Shown: positions 56,009-64,000 of the stretch, piece by piece
How the letters are laid out: every line of letters begins with the position of its first letter
Numbering within the stretch: position 1 is the stretch's first letter
Source: Ochrobactrum sp. Q0168
GTDB lineage: Bacteria > Pseudomonadota > Alphaproteobacteria > Rhizobiales > Rhizobiaceae
NCBI RefSeq assembly: GCF_016427605.1
Contig: NZ_JAELXQ010000009.1
Coordinates: 62,001 to 126,000 of the forward strand
DNA: 64,000 nt
Direction of reading: 5' to 3'
The notes under the pieces: generated by a model
Told to the model about the DNA's origin: nothing
Databases searched by the model: none
What the model saw: the letters and a program-made list of their open reading frames with translations, nothing else
Program-made: the position numbers and the translations under genes

Positions 56009-56806
56009 ATGGAAAAATCTAGGGTCATTGGAGAAGCGGAGCCTGTGGTGTCAACCGATCTTGAGAAAAAGCAGCGCAGGATGCGCAGCCTTCCGACCAT
56101 GATCATCGTGGCTAAGCATACGCTTGCGCGCACATGTGTCGTGAAATTTCTCGCTCACGAACTCGCCGGATGGGAATTTATCGATATGGCGTCTACTGCT
56201 GAACTGGCCAAAGCGATTGGAAGGGATGTTGCCCTTATCGCTCTGGATCTGGCGGGGCGGGCTATCGATTGTCCAACCCTGCTAGAAGATCTGCTGGCAG
56301 CTCAAACGCATTTTCCGGCGGCATCTATCGCCTTGCTCTCCAACCGGGATGATATCCTCATGGAATCTGAAGCAATCAAAATGGGGGTACGAGGCTTCTT
56401 TACATCGTCTCTTCCGGTAGAAATTGCGCTTGCTGGTGTGCGGCTGGTGCTTGCAGGCGGCATATTTTGCCCTCACCCGTTAGGCGCTCATGGCAGCGTC
56501 CAGCCGACAATCTCCATCAATGGCCGGTCAGCTTTGTCAGACGTTTTTGACGATGACAACGGGTCTGTGAGCCGCACCCCGCAGATGTCCGCTATTGCCG
56601 GTTTTACACCTCGCGAAGTCGATGTTCTCACCGAACTTCAGCATGGCCATTCAAACAAGATCATTGCCGAGAAACTCAACCTCTCGGGCAATACCGTGAA
56701 AATGCATTTGCAGCATATTATGCGCAAACTGCGGGTTCAGAATAGAACGGAGGTCGTGCTGCTTTTAAGCGCAAAGGCATCTCCGGAAGTAACCACAGTG
56801 CAATAA
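56009..56806 (+). CDS. LuxR-family response-regulator-like protein
   Basis: 265 residues. Residues about 30-150 resemble a receiver domain (MIIVAKHTLARTCVVKFL, VALIALDLAGRAID, SIALLSNRDDILMESEAIKMGVRGFF). The acidic pocket is degraded: the usual DD pair at the first strand is absent, so phosphorylation by the normal route is doubtful. The C-terminal LuxR helix-turn-helix is intact (GFTPREVDVLTELQHGHSNKIIAEKLNLSGNTVKMHLQHIMRKLRV). It converges on the type I secretion operon (12 nt to the MFP stop), so it may control those genes. It may equally be an orphan atypical regulator. Confidence 0.85.
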   Translation: MEKSRVIGEAEPVVSTDLEKKQRRMRSLPTMIIVAKHTLARTCVVKFLAHELAGWEFIDMASTAELAKAIGRDVALIALDLAGRAIDCPTLLEDLLAAQTHFPAASIALLSNRDDILMESEAIKMGVRGFFTSSLPVEIALAGVRLVLAGGIFCPHPLGAHGSVQPTISINGRSALSDVFDDDNGSVSRTPQMSAIAGFTPREVDVLTELQHGHSNKIIAEKLNLSGNTVKMHLQHIMRKLRVQNRTEVVLLLSAKASPEVTTVQ

Positions 56807-56817
56807 GTGAAACAAAT

Positions 56818-58248
56818 TCAGTTCTCGCGGAAGGCACGATGGAAACTATCCAGCAACGGCCTGACAGCATAAAGAGCGACGCTACTTTGGCCGGTTTCGA
56901 TCAGAGCTTGTACCGGCATTCCGGGGATCATTTCGATGTCCCCCGCCTGCATCAATTCATCATCAGTGACACGGATCGTTACAGCATAGAAAGGCTGACC
57001 CGTTACTTTATCCAAGAGGCGATCAGCGGATACATAGGTGACCTTCCCTTTTAAAAGGGGCACGCGTCGCTGGTCGTAAGGCAACAGGTGTACCTGCGCA
57101 TTCAAACCCGGATGCACAAGATTGATATCTTCCGGTCTGACATGGGCAGACACGACCATATTGCCGTCCTGCGGCACCAGATCGAGCAACGGTTCACCTG
57201 CACCAATTACTCCGCCTGTGGTATGAATGCGCAGATCCATGACAATTCCCGTCTCTGGCGCCTTGATCGCCGTGCGGTTCAACTGATCATCAATGGCGCG
57301 ATATCGCTCGTTCAATAGAAACAGTTGGTTTTCAGTGTCACGAAGTTCTTTTGCGATCTCATTTTGTCGGTCGCTTTCCAGTTTGATGAGATTGGCCTGC
57401 GCCTCATTGATCACCTGATAAGCACGGGAAATCTGAGCCGTCGTTTCTCCGAATTGTCCATCAAGGTCCGCTTTTTCCCGTGCGAGGTTCAGCAAGCTCG
57501 TTTTCCGTTCAAGACCTTTCTTGACCAAGGGATCGATCATGTCCAACTGCTGGCGTGCAATTTCCACCCGTGACGACAATGCCAGTTTCTGGGCTACCAG
57601 ACCGGTGATCTCCTGTTTCACTTGCTCCATTTTTTCATGCGTGATGGCAATTTCAGATTGATAGACATCGCGCCGTGCTTCGAAAATTCTACGTTGCCCC
57701 ACCACGATCGCGTTAACCGCCGGATTTTTCGAGACAAGTCGCATCAGCTCCGACGGAAACACGAGTTCCGTCTCATTCCCCTGTTCCGCAACCAACCGTG
57801 CGCGGCTTGCCTCAGCATCCCACAATTGACCTTGCACGCCAACAAGCTCCGTCCTTGGCTTGGTATCATCAAGCTTGATCAACACTTGCCCGGAAGAAAC
57901 CAGATCTCCATTGTGGACATAAATCTGCTGGACGATGCCGCCCTCCAGATGCTGGATAGTTTTGCGACTGGTCTCAGCTTCGACAATGCCCACAGCAACC
58001 GCCGCACTTTTAAGCGGCGCCAGTATTGCCCATAGTCCAAACCCGGCTAAAAACGTCAGAACGAGCAAGTTTCCTGTCCAGGCAACCCCACGCAGCCTTG
58101 GTCGCGAGGTCACAGGTGCTGGCAATGTTTTGCGTTGATTTACAAGGATCGGCGGAGACGCAAGCCGCCATAACTTCAGCTGCTGCGCAAGACGTGATTT
58201 GAAAGCGCTTACAACCTTCCGTGGAACATCAAAATGAACCATCGCCAT
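56818..58248 (-). CDS. Type I secretion membrane fusion protein (HlyD/PrtE type)
   Basis: 476 residues. One transmembrane helix at about residues 58-78, then the characteristic VEAETSRKTIQHLEGGIVQQIYVHNGD segment, a long alpha-helical hairpin (about residues 150-330, EQVKQEITGLVAQK and LNLAREKADLDGQF), and the C-terminal beta-barrel with RPEDINLVHPGLNAQVHLLPYDQRRVP and a final MIPGMPVQALIETGQ. This is the PrtE/HasE/PrsE layout that links an inner-membrane ABC exporter to TolC. It follows the ABC gene by 12 nt. No TolC-type gene is in the window. Confidence 0.93.
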   Translation of the reverse strand: MAMVHFDVPRKVVSAFKSRLAQQLKLWRLASPPILVNQRKTLPAPVTSRPRLRGVAWTGNLLVLTFLAGFGLWAILAPLKSAAVAVGIVEAETSRKTIQHLEGGIVQQIYVHNGDLVSSGQVLIKLDDTKPRTELVGVQGQLWDAEASRARLVAEQGNETELVFPSELMRLVSKNPAVNAIVVGQRRIFEARRDVYQSEIAITHEKMEQVKQEITGLVAQKLALSSRVEIARQQLDMIDPLVKKGLERKTSLLNLAREKADLDGQFGETTAQISRAYQVINEAQANLIKLESDRQNEIAKELRDTENQLFLLNERYRAIDDQLNRTAIKAPETGIVMDLRIHTTGGVIGAGEPLLDLVPQDGNMVVSAHVRPEDINLVHPGLNAQVHLLPYDQRRVPLLKGKVTYVSADRLLDKVTGQPFYAVTIRVTDDELMQAGDIEMIPGMPVQALIETGQSSVALYAVRPLLDSFHRAFREN

Positions 58249-58260
58249 GGCTTCACCCCT

Positions 58261-59979
58261 TCATGGTCCGGTTTTCGCGGGAACGCGAAGGAAAGCGTCG
58301 AAAATCTTCTCACTGTCACCAAAGGCACTGACCATACCATCTCGCATCACCGCGATCTTGTCCGTCACGGGCAAGATGCCCATTCGATGAGTAATGATCA
58401 CAATGGTAATCTGCCTGCATTTCATGCGCTCTATCGCGTCGAACAGCAGGCGCTCGCCTTCATAGTCGAGACTAGAATTCGGATCATCGAGGACAACGAG
58501 AGGCGGATTTCCATAGGCAGCGCGCGCCAGTCCCAATTGCTGGCGCTGCGCCCGGAGGAGAAGGGCGCCGCCTTCGCCGATATCCGTCTCATAACCCTGC
58601 GGCAACCGCATGATCGCCTCATGCAGTCCAACCAGTTTTGCGGCGTCGATCACCTTTTGCGGGTCCGAACCGTCGAGACGACCGATGACATCCTTGATCG
58701 CACCGCCGAAAAGCTCGATATCTTGCGGAAGATAACCAATGTGACGGGCATTGTCGCAATGTCGCAGCAAGGAAATGTCGATACCGCCCAAAACCGCGCA
58801 TCCATATGTTGGTCGACAAACACCCGCCAGAATCCGACCAAGCGTGGATTTGCCTGAGCCGGAGGGACCGATCAGTGCCACACAATCGCCCGCCTCCACT
58901 TGAAACGACACGCCTCGCAGAATGAAACGATCCGATGACGGCAACCGATAACCCACATTGTCGAGAACCAACTGGCCTCTGTGTTCTGGCACAAGAATTG
59001 TTCGTCGATCTTCACCGGGAACAATGAGCGTGAGCATCCGGTCCAGACGATTGAACGCGCCGCGAACAAAAGCCAGTGCCCGCCAAGCCCCAATCGCGCC
59101 CTCAACAGGCGCCAGCCCACGCCCAAGAAGCAGGCTAGCTACAAATATAATGCCGGGATTACTGTTGTTTTCAAGCACGAGCCATGTCGCCGCACCCATC
59201 ATCACAATTTGCGTCAGGGTGCGTACCGATTTCGAGAATGCCAAAACAATCTCGGTCCTTCTTATCACACTGTCCTGAGCAATTCTGGCAGCTTCAGCAT
59301 CCCGGTAGATGAGGTGAGCCGCACCATGCTGCATGCCCATCGCGCGAATAACGCCAATATATTTCAGTGCCATGATGAAGCGGGAATGGCCTCGCGCCTG
59401 TGCGAGATTTGCCTGTTCGTTCAATTCGCGTGTCACGAACTCGTTCAGCAACGCTAAAAGCAACAGGATCAAAGCGCTGCCCAATCCGATAAAACCAAGC
59501 AGCGGATGAACCAGAAAGAGCAATGCAAGGAAAACTGGAGCCCACGGCAAGTCGAACACAAGCGCGCAGGAGGGCGAGTCCAGAAATTGGCGCAGAACCG
59601 AAAGGTCGCGATAATGTTCTGCAGCGGCTCCAGCATCTGCACGTGCCGCATATTCGAACGATGCGTTCATGACGATAGGGCGCAACTGGTGATCGAGCCA
59701 GCTAGCAATCCGGGACAACGCGGCGCGGCGCACGATATCGAGCAAAGATCCAACCACGACCGCCACGGCGATAATGATCGTCAGCATCAACAGCGTGTCG
59801 ACACTGCGGCTCGACAGAACGCGATCATAAATCTGGAGGAGATAGATGGAAGGCGCGAGCAGGAAAATATTGTATCCGCAGCTATAAGCAAACACCAAAC
59901 CAAAGGCACCGTAACACCGGCGCAGCGCTGCGACCAACGGGGTCACCGTATAACGAGATTGCGCGAATGCCGCCGTCAT
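58261..59979 (-). CDS. Type I secretion ABC transporter (PrtD/PrsD type) with atypical signature motif
   Basis: 572 residues from the ATG at 59979 (GGAG 8 nt upstream). Residues about 20-310 are a six-helix exporter domain beginning CYGAFGLVFAYSCGYNIFLLAP, without a peptidase domain. The nucleotide-binding domain has Walker [18 protein letters not shown]-loop YLPQDIELFGGAI and Walker B LVVLDDPNSSLD. Where relatives have LSxGQRQ before GLARALYG, this protein reads LLRAQRQQLGLARAAYG, so the serine and glycine of the C-loop are missing; the catalytic Glu after Walker B is Asp. It belongs with the 56818 membrane fusion protein and presumably exports the repeat proteins upstream. Confidence 0.92.
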   Translation of the reverse strand: MTAAFAQSRYTVTPLVAALRRCYGAFGLVFAYSCGYNIFLLAPSIYLLQIYDRVLSSRSVDTLLMLTIIIAVAVVVGSLLDIVRRAALSRIASWLDHQLRPIVMNASFEYAARADAGAAAEHYRDLSVLRQFLDSPSCALVFDLPWAPVFLALLFLVHPLLGFIGLGSALILLLLALLNEFVTRELNEQANLAQARGHSRFIMALKYIGVIRAMGMQHGAAHLIYRDAEAARIAQDSVIRRTEIVLAFSKSVRTLTQIVMMGAATWLVLENNSNPGIIFVASLLLGRGLAPVEGAIGAWRALAFVRGAFNRLDRMLTLIVPGEDRRTILVPEHRGQLVLDNVGYRLPSSDRFILRGVSFQVEAGDCVALIGPSGSGKSTLGRILAGVCRPTYGCAVLGGIDISLLRHCDNARHIGYLPQDIELFGGAIKDVIGRLDGSDPQKVIDAAKLVGLHEAIMRLPQGYETDIGEGGALLLRAQRQQLGLARAAYGNPPLVVLDDPNSSLDYEGERLLFDAIERMKCRQITIVIITHRMGILPVTDKIAVMRDGMVSAFGDSEKIFDAFLRVPAKTGP

Positions 59980-60139
59980 CGTCGAATCTCCGTTGACATA
60001 CCGGGCTTGCACAATCGGTGCGAATGCTCACAACGCATCTTCAGCTTGGGGGCACAGTCCGGTAAAACGGGAGAGCAGCGGCCTAAGCCGTTGCTCCCAG
60101 ATCGAATTTCTCTTGTTCCGAGCGAAAACCAGCTGCCGA

Positions 60140-60736
60140 TCAGATCGGCATGTGGCTTAGATCAATATCGTGAAAATTGTCGTTAAAGCTATTAACAAAG
60201 CTCGCGATATCATTGGTAGTCGTCGTCGTGGTGTGGGTTTCCGGATTTGAGTGCACGAGCGCAGCCGAGATATCGCCGCCACGAGCCATGTTTCCGTTAC
60301 CGCCATTACCGCCAACGCCAGCAAGAATAGTGGCGTGCTGATCGGCGAGAAGCGAGGTATATTGAACAGCGCTTGTATCGGCAGTCGCTGCCCCAACATT
60401 GCCACCACTGGACGAGCCAAGGCTGCCATTGGAGTTTGCATCACCACCAGCTCCGCCATCACCGTTATTGGTGATATTGGCGAGGAAACCATTGGCTGCG
60501 TCTGCTCCGCCGCCATGACCGGCATGGCCCGCGTCCCAACTTGCGCTTAACCACGGGGAATCGCCACTGTGCACATCAACAGTAGCGCCTGCCACACTTT
60601 GCGTGTTGGCAACGACTGCACTCGGATTATAGTTGATGTTACCATAGTTATAGCCATCAGCTCCGTTACCGGCATTGGCATCACCGGCATGAACGTCACT
60701 GAGATGAATTGTGTCGGATATTTGTGGAATAGGCAT
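60140..60736 (-). CDS. Gly/Asn-rich protein, likely type I secretion cargo (small)
   Basis: 198 residues from the ATG at 60736, with GGAGGA 8 nt upstream; the frame to 60853 would add an unlikely N-terminus. There is no signal peptide. The sequence is rich in Gly, Asn, Ala, Asp and His (HAGDANAGNGADGYNYGNINYN, DAGHAGHGGGADAANG). The block SLLADQHATILAGVGGNGGN corresponds to LLVDQHALQLAGIGGTGG in the neighbouring 62040 protein. The C-terminus (DIASFVNSFNDNFHDIDL) is amphipathic and aliphatic, as expected of a type I export signal. It lies 160 bp upstream of the exporter gene in the same direction. No known family was recognised. Confidence 0.8.
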   Translation of the reverse strand: MPIPQISDTIHLSDVHAGDANAGNGADGYNYGNINYNPSAVVANTQSVAGATVDVHSGDSPWLSASWDAGHAGHGGGADAANGFLANITNNGDGGAGGDANSNGSLGSSSGGNVGAATADTSAVQYTSLLADQHATILAGVGGNGGNGNMARGGDISAALVHSNPETHTTTTTTNDIASFVNSFNDNFHDIDLSHMPI

Positions 60737-60924
60737 CGCTTTATTCCTCCCTGTTTTGGCCCCTGCCCTGTTTCGGTTGAACTCCGGTCCTGGTCTCCCA
60801 ACGCGGCCATAAACTGGCGTCGCGAGATCGGGTGGCCGTCCGCGCTTAAACATTGCGCGTATTGATCATTCGGGAATAGCTAGAAATTCGGATATCTACT
60901 TTAGGGTGGGGCCGCTCGCGCGGA

Positions 60925-62040
60925 TCAGGCATGCAAAAGTCCAAGAATATCGTGAGCAAGCATATCATGACTCGTATCCGATAAATTGTCGTGACCACCG
61001 GTGCCACCAATACCCGCCAGTTGAAGCGCATGCTGATCGACAAGCAAATGGTCTATCTGTTGGGCATCGGCCGTCCCGCCAGCTGGAACCGCAATATTGA
61101 TCGGGTGGAAATAGCCAACATTCACATCCACCAAACTTCCGTTCGAAAAGCCATTGCCACCGCTTCCCGAGACAGAGTTGCCCGTGAAAATAGTATCCGA
61201 GGCCAAGTTGAAACCCCCGCCATTACCGCCAATCCCAGCAATCTGAGTACCACCCTGATCGAAAATCACATTGTTCGTCTGGTGTGCATCTGCATTACCG
61301 CCGGCAGCAGCGACGGCGATATTAATGGGCGAGAAGATCGCCACATTCACGTCGATCATGGTGCCTGCGAAAATACCTGCACCGCCATGCCCGGCATAGT
61401 GGTCGCCAGTAAGTACATCGCTACTGCCCGTATCGGCATGTATCGCCGATGCAGACACAAACCCGCCATAATTGTGATCGCCTCCTGAACCGCCAATACC
61501 CGCCATCTGGTCTGCACCTTGCAGAAAGGCGGCGTTGTTGGTCTGGTTGGCGGACGCGACAGAATGAGCCCCGTCCGCGACTGCCGTATTGACCGGAGCG
61601 AAAACTGCAACATTGGAGCTGACAAGTCCGCCGAGAAAAATACCGTTCCCGCCGCTTCCCGCGTGGTTGGATGTAGCCCCTTCCGTGCTGCCTATAGCGG
61701 CATTGCCGCTTCCACCATCACCGCCCATCCCTGCCATTTCAGCGACATGCTGATTAATCAGTGCATTGTTGAACTGGTCAGCACCAGCTTCGGCACCCGG
61801 ACCAGCGGTTGCGGCATTTGATGGCACAAAAACAGCGGAAGCATCGCTGCTAATCACACCGACGCTCATTCCCATCCCACCACTTCCTGCGGAGTAACTG
61901 GGTGTACTCGTCGCGACATCGAAAGGCAGCCACGTCGGGACGAGCGCCAGATGTCCAGCAGTGGTACCCAACGTTATGTTTTGAACACTGCCGACATTCA
62001 AGCTATCATTTTCGTTGGATATGGGACGTAGCTCAGTCAT
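60925..62040 (-). CDS. Four-repeat Gly/Asn-rich protein, likely type I secretion cargo (large)
   Basis: 371 residues from the ATG at 62040, with GAGGAG 8 nt upstream. No signal peptide. After a short N-terminal region the protein has four tandem units of about 75-85 residues. Each contains a core like GxxVSSNVAVFAPVNTAV, then NADAHQTNN, then QIAGIGGNGG with a following Asn; the four versions of the last element are MAGMGGDGGSGN, MAGIGGSGGDHN, IAGIGGNGGGFN and LAGIGGTGGHDN. These are not RTX nonapeptides (no GGxGxDxUx run). The end, SHDMLAHDILGLLHA, suits a C-terminal export signal. It is the first gene of the operon with the smaller relative and the exporter pair. A surface or matrix role is inferred. 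Confidence 0.82.
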   Translation of the reverse strand: MTELRPISNENDSLNVGSVQNITLGTTAGHLALVPTWLPFDVATSTPSYSAGSGGMGMSVGVISSDASAVFVPSNAATAGPGAEAGADQFNNALINQHVAEMAGMGGDGGSGNAAIGSTEGATSNHAGSGGNGIFLGGLVSSNVAVFAPVNTAVADGAHSVASANQTNNAAFLQGADQMAGIGGSGGDHNYGGFVSASAIHADTGSSDVLTGDHYAGHGGAGIFAGTMIDVNVAIFSPINIAVAAAGGNADAHQTNNVIFDQGGTQIAGIGGNGGGFNLASDTIFTGNSVSGSGGNGFSNGSLVDVNVGYFHPINIAVPAGGTADAQQIDHLLVDQHALQLAGIGGTGGHDNLSDTSHDMLAHDILGLLHA

Positions 62041-62486
62041 CACCCTTTCTCCTCACCAGCTTCCGGCTTTCGAGACTCTCAAAGATCCTTGCTCCACAGC
62101 TATTGTGCCTCGAATTGTCAAAAAAGAAGAGCCGGCAATCAGTCTACATCCTTATGGGTAGGGTATGTATCCCGCGTCGGATCCGATAAAGCGTCTGAAA
62201 AATGTCGTCGACTAAAAATATGTTATCTCTTAAGTATTTTAGGCTTGCTAAAAGTGGAGAGGCATTTTGCCACCAGGCGGCCATTCGTTCGAACTGAGCT
62301 GGTCTCAGATAGCAGAGTGACGAGTGACAGACGATGGGCTTTTAGAAGTCTTCAATATATCGGGCAATAGCTATTTTTGTATCGGGCCTTCTGGAAGGCC
62401 ATCCTCCATACCAGCACTGAATTCAACGCCTTAAAGAAGGTTTCAACCATGCGTTATCGTAGCAATATTTTTTTCAAATATGGAAA
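62041..62486. other. Upstream region of the secretion operon, no gene seen
   Basis: About 450 bp. It should hold the promoter of the minus-strand secretion operon. AT-rich, with short frames only and no clear palindrome. Confidence 0.45.
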
Positions 62487-62615
62487 TCAGGATGCCGTTC
62501 TCCTCGAGCTTCCACCAATATCCTCAGCAGCTTCACACCGGTTCCGACCGCTGATCTCGGCCGGACGGACAGCCTCACGCTCATACCCCTTCGCAAAAGG
62601 CACTCGCTTCGTCAT
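62487..62615 (-). mobile_element. IS3-family orfA relic
   Basis: The minus strand encodes a 42-residue fragment, MTKRVPFAKGYEREAVRPAE then ISGRNRCEAAEDIGGSS, ending at a stop at 62487. It matches the N-terminal helix-turn-helix of IS3-type OrfA proteins (MTKRRRxxxEFKREAVxLxxxSG). AAAGGA lies 6 nt before its ATG. The rest of orfA and orfB is absent. Confidence 0.65.
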
Positions 62616-62874
62616 AAGGATTTCCTTTCAGATCACGAAAACCTCTACTTTTCCGAACCAAGTCCAACAGTACCTTTCAACACGCTGGGGACTGCAATCA
62701 GTCGATATCATCGTTGTGAAGGGGATCCGACAACCAACATACAAAGTCTCTTTTCGCCCACATTTGTAATGAAACTGGGCAAGCCCCGACGGACAAAGCG
62801 GTAGGATACTTCCGCCCTGGACGCCCTCGCGCCCACCAAGCGATACCGTCTTCACACTAACGAGGCTTATCTAT

Positions 62875-62973
62875 TAGAGCATTTCCGGCAAAAGTGCGTA
62901 GCGGATTTGCGCAGGATAATGGGTAAAAACAAATAGATAGAGCGGTTCATTCCGTTTTCACCCGAACCACTCC
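62875..62973. repeat. About 100-bp palindromic repeat, copy 3 (diverged)
   Basis: It shares the plan of the other two copies (TAGAGC...AAAAGTGCG...GCGGAT...GGGTAAAAAC, then AGAGCGGTTC...GAACCACTC) but is clearly diverged and in the other relative arrangement. It abuts the IS6 relic, with which it overlaps by a few bases. Confidence 0.6.
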
Positions 62974-63281
62974 AGAGTCTTCGCGAGCTTACGTAGATAC
63001 CAAGTGATACAGACCCGCGGGGCAATTGACGGTCCGCTGTTTACGAGCCGGCCCACGCCACCCCGAAGAATGTCGCTGATGACCGGACGCTTCTTCCGAT
63101 TGAAACGCTCATGCAACTGAGGGCTGAAATACAGAACCCAGTGGTGCATCGTGGAACGGTCCATCGTTATGCCGCGCACGGTCATCATTCCTTTCAGATT
63201 GCGTAAGCTCAGATTGTAATTCAGGTACCAACGAACACACAGAAGGATGTCGGACTTATCCAAATGGCGGCCTTTGAACAT
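62958..63281 (-). mobile_element. IS6-family transposase relic (N-terminal part)
   Basis: A 107-codon minus-strand frame starts MFKGRHLDKSDILLCVRWYL, then NYNLSLRNLKGMM, and HHWVLYFSPQLHERFNRKKRPV. This is the DNA-binding N-terminus of IS6 transposases. After KKRPV the sequence no longer matches the catalytic domain, so the DDE core is lost. It differs from the IS6 remnant at 21825, so the two are separate elements. Confidence 0.75.
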
Positions 63282-63443
63282 CTAATACTCCGGCTTCTTG
63301 AGAGCTGAAAACCCTATATCGGTGCTCGTTGACCGCGATGAGACCACTTCAGTATGGACAGAGCAAACGTATCCGACGCCTTCAGGTGGATATTTTGCGG
63401 TCGCTGTTCAAGGAACTCTAAGTCACTTGCAACCTCCTGATAA

Positions 63444-64000
63444 GCAGGACAACCCCGCCCCCTTGTCCAGAACCCCGAAATTTGGAAGGGCACTACCGAC
63501 ACGCTCGTGCTGAATGGCGATAACTCTGCTTATGACGGGACAACGATTGTTTTCGAGGGAAAACTGATCGTTGGTGACGATCCCCACAAAAATGCCTCAT
63601 TGGGTGGTGGTGTCATTGTAGCGCCAGACGGAACGCTCGGCGGCTATGGAACGATTGGTGGCGACGCGACATTCCGAGGCGGTACATTGTCGCCTGGCAA
63701 TTCAGTGGGTAGGCTGACCATCAATGGTAATTTGACGCTCGAGCCCGGCTCTATCCTTGAGACAGAGATTGCGCATAACGGTTCAGATGTCGTCAATGTG
63801 AAAGGAAGCGCTGCGATTTCCGACAGTTCGATATCCATCACAGCCATCGACCCCAAATCCAGTTACCAGAGCCAGCAAACCTACACCATTATGCATGCTG
63901 ATGGCGGTATCAGTGGAACGTTCGGGACCGTTGTCTCAAAATCTGCTTTTCTCGATCTGAGTATCACATATTGGGCAAATGATGTTCGTCTCCAAATTGC
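63444..64000 (+). pseudogene. 5'-truncated autotransporter passenger, runs off right edge
   Basis: A plus-strand frame, open from just after a TAA at 63441 to the window end, reads IWKGTTDTLVLNGDNSAYDG, then GTLGGYGTIGGDATFRGGTLSPGNSVGRLTINGNLTLEPGSI and TYTIMHADGGISGTFGTVV. The LSPGNSVG-L-INGNLTLEPGS block and the following segments are hallmarks of the passenger stem of autotransporters just before the barrel. No start codon, ribosome binding site or signal peptide precedes it; IS relics lie immediately upstream. The gene has probably lost its 5' part. Its barrel, if any, is outside the window. Confidence 0.75.

Noticed and set aside
60925-62040. Gly/Asp/Asn-rich repeats, considered as RTX calcium-binding nonapeptides
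   Set aside because: No run of GGxGxDxUx occurs; the Gly-rich element appears once per unit of about 80 residues.
62377-62769. 130-codon plus-strand frame
   Set aside because: It runs antisense through the IS3 orfA relic and has no recognisable motif.
63298-63513. Frames on both strands between the IS6 relic and the autotransporter fragment
   Set aside because: No start signal or recognisable family; the region is rearranged junction DNA.

Overview
The window looks like part of a replicon from an alphaproteobacterium of the Brucella/Ochrobactrum group. This is judged from gene content (urtABCDE urea uptake, polyol and amino-acid ABC systems, PLP enzymes, Brucella-type autotransporters), from about 100-bp palindromic repeats resembling the Brucella Bru-RS class, and from IS3/IS6 debris. 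The assignment is inference from protein style; no search was run. No rRNA, tRNA or CRISPR was seen.

Layout. 1-2108 (minus): a long secreted protein running off the left edge. 2309-6823: an MscS-type channel, then a DUF3302/HlyD inner-membrane pair. 7166-13422: an AraC regulator divergent from a polyol-type ABC operon (binding protein, two permeases, zinc-type polyol dehydrogenase, ATPase), followed by an IS3 remnant. 14511-21645: an amino-acid ABC system between two fold-type-I PLP enzymes, then a GntR regulator divergent from a class I aminotransferase; the palindrome TTTGATCAAA lies in front of both transcription units. 21825-24652: IS6 debris, a TetR/VOC pair with a large operator palindrome, a livM relic and noncoding DNA. 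24653-29053: three tandem exported DUF1254/DUF1214-type paralogues. 29465-33049: an autotransporter. 33155-34159: an hxlR/quinone-oxidoreductase pair that has lost both 5' halves. 34339-44581: urtABCDE (minus) divergent from a transporter-fused hybrid histidine kinase and its LuxR-type response regulator (plus). 44995-48249: a second autotransporter. 48526-55338: SapC-family protein, P450, GNAT, acyl carrier protein, winged-helix regulator, fatty acyl-AMP ligase and 3-hydroxyacyl-CoA dehydrogenase, which reads as a compact acyl-ACP tailoring cluster. 56009-62040: a LuxR-type regulator facing a type I secretion pair plus two Gly/Asn-rich repeat proteins that are probably its cargo. 62487-64000: IS3 and IS6 relics next to a 5'-truncated autotransporter.

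The three best candidates for undescribed biology are: (i) the type I secretion locus at 56-62 kb, with a non-RTX repeat cargo family and an ABC protein lacking a normal signature motif; (ii) the acyl-AMP ligase/ACP/P450/GNAT cluster at 48.5-55.3 kb; and (iii) the NCS1-permease-like histidine kinase with an eight-cysteine cassette, divergent from the urea transporter with palindromes between them. Several starts were moved from the first possible codon to one with a Shine-Dalgarno sequence (including TTG or GTG starts); each case is stated in its entry.
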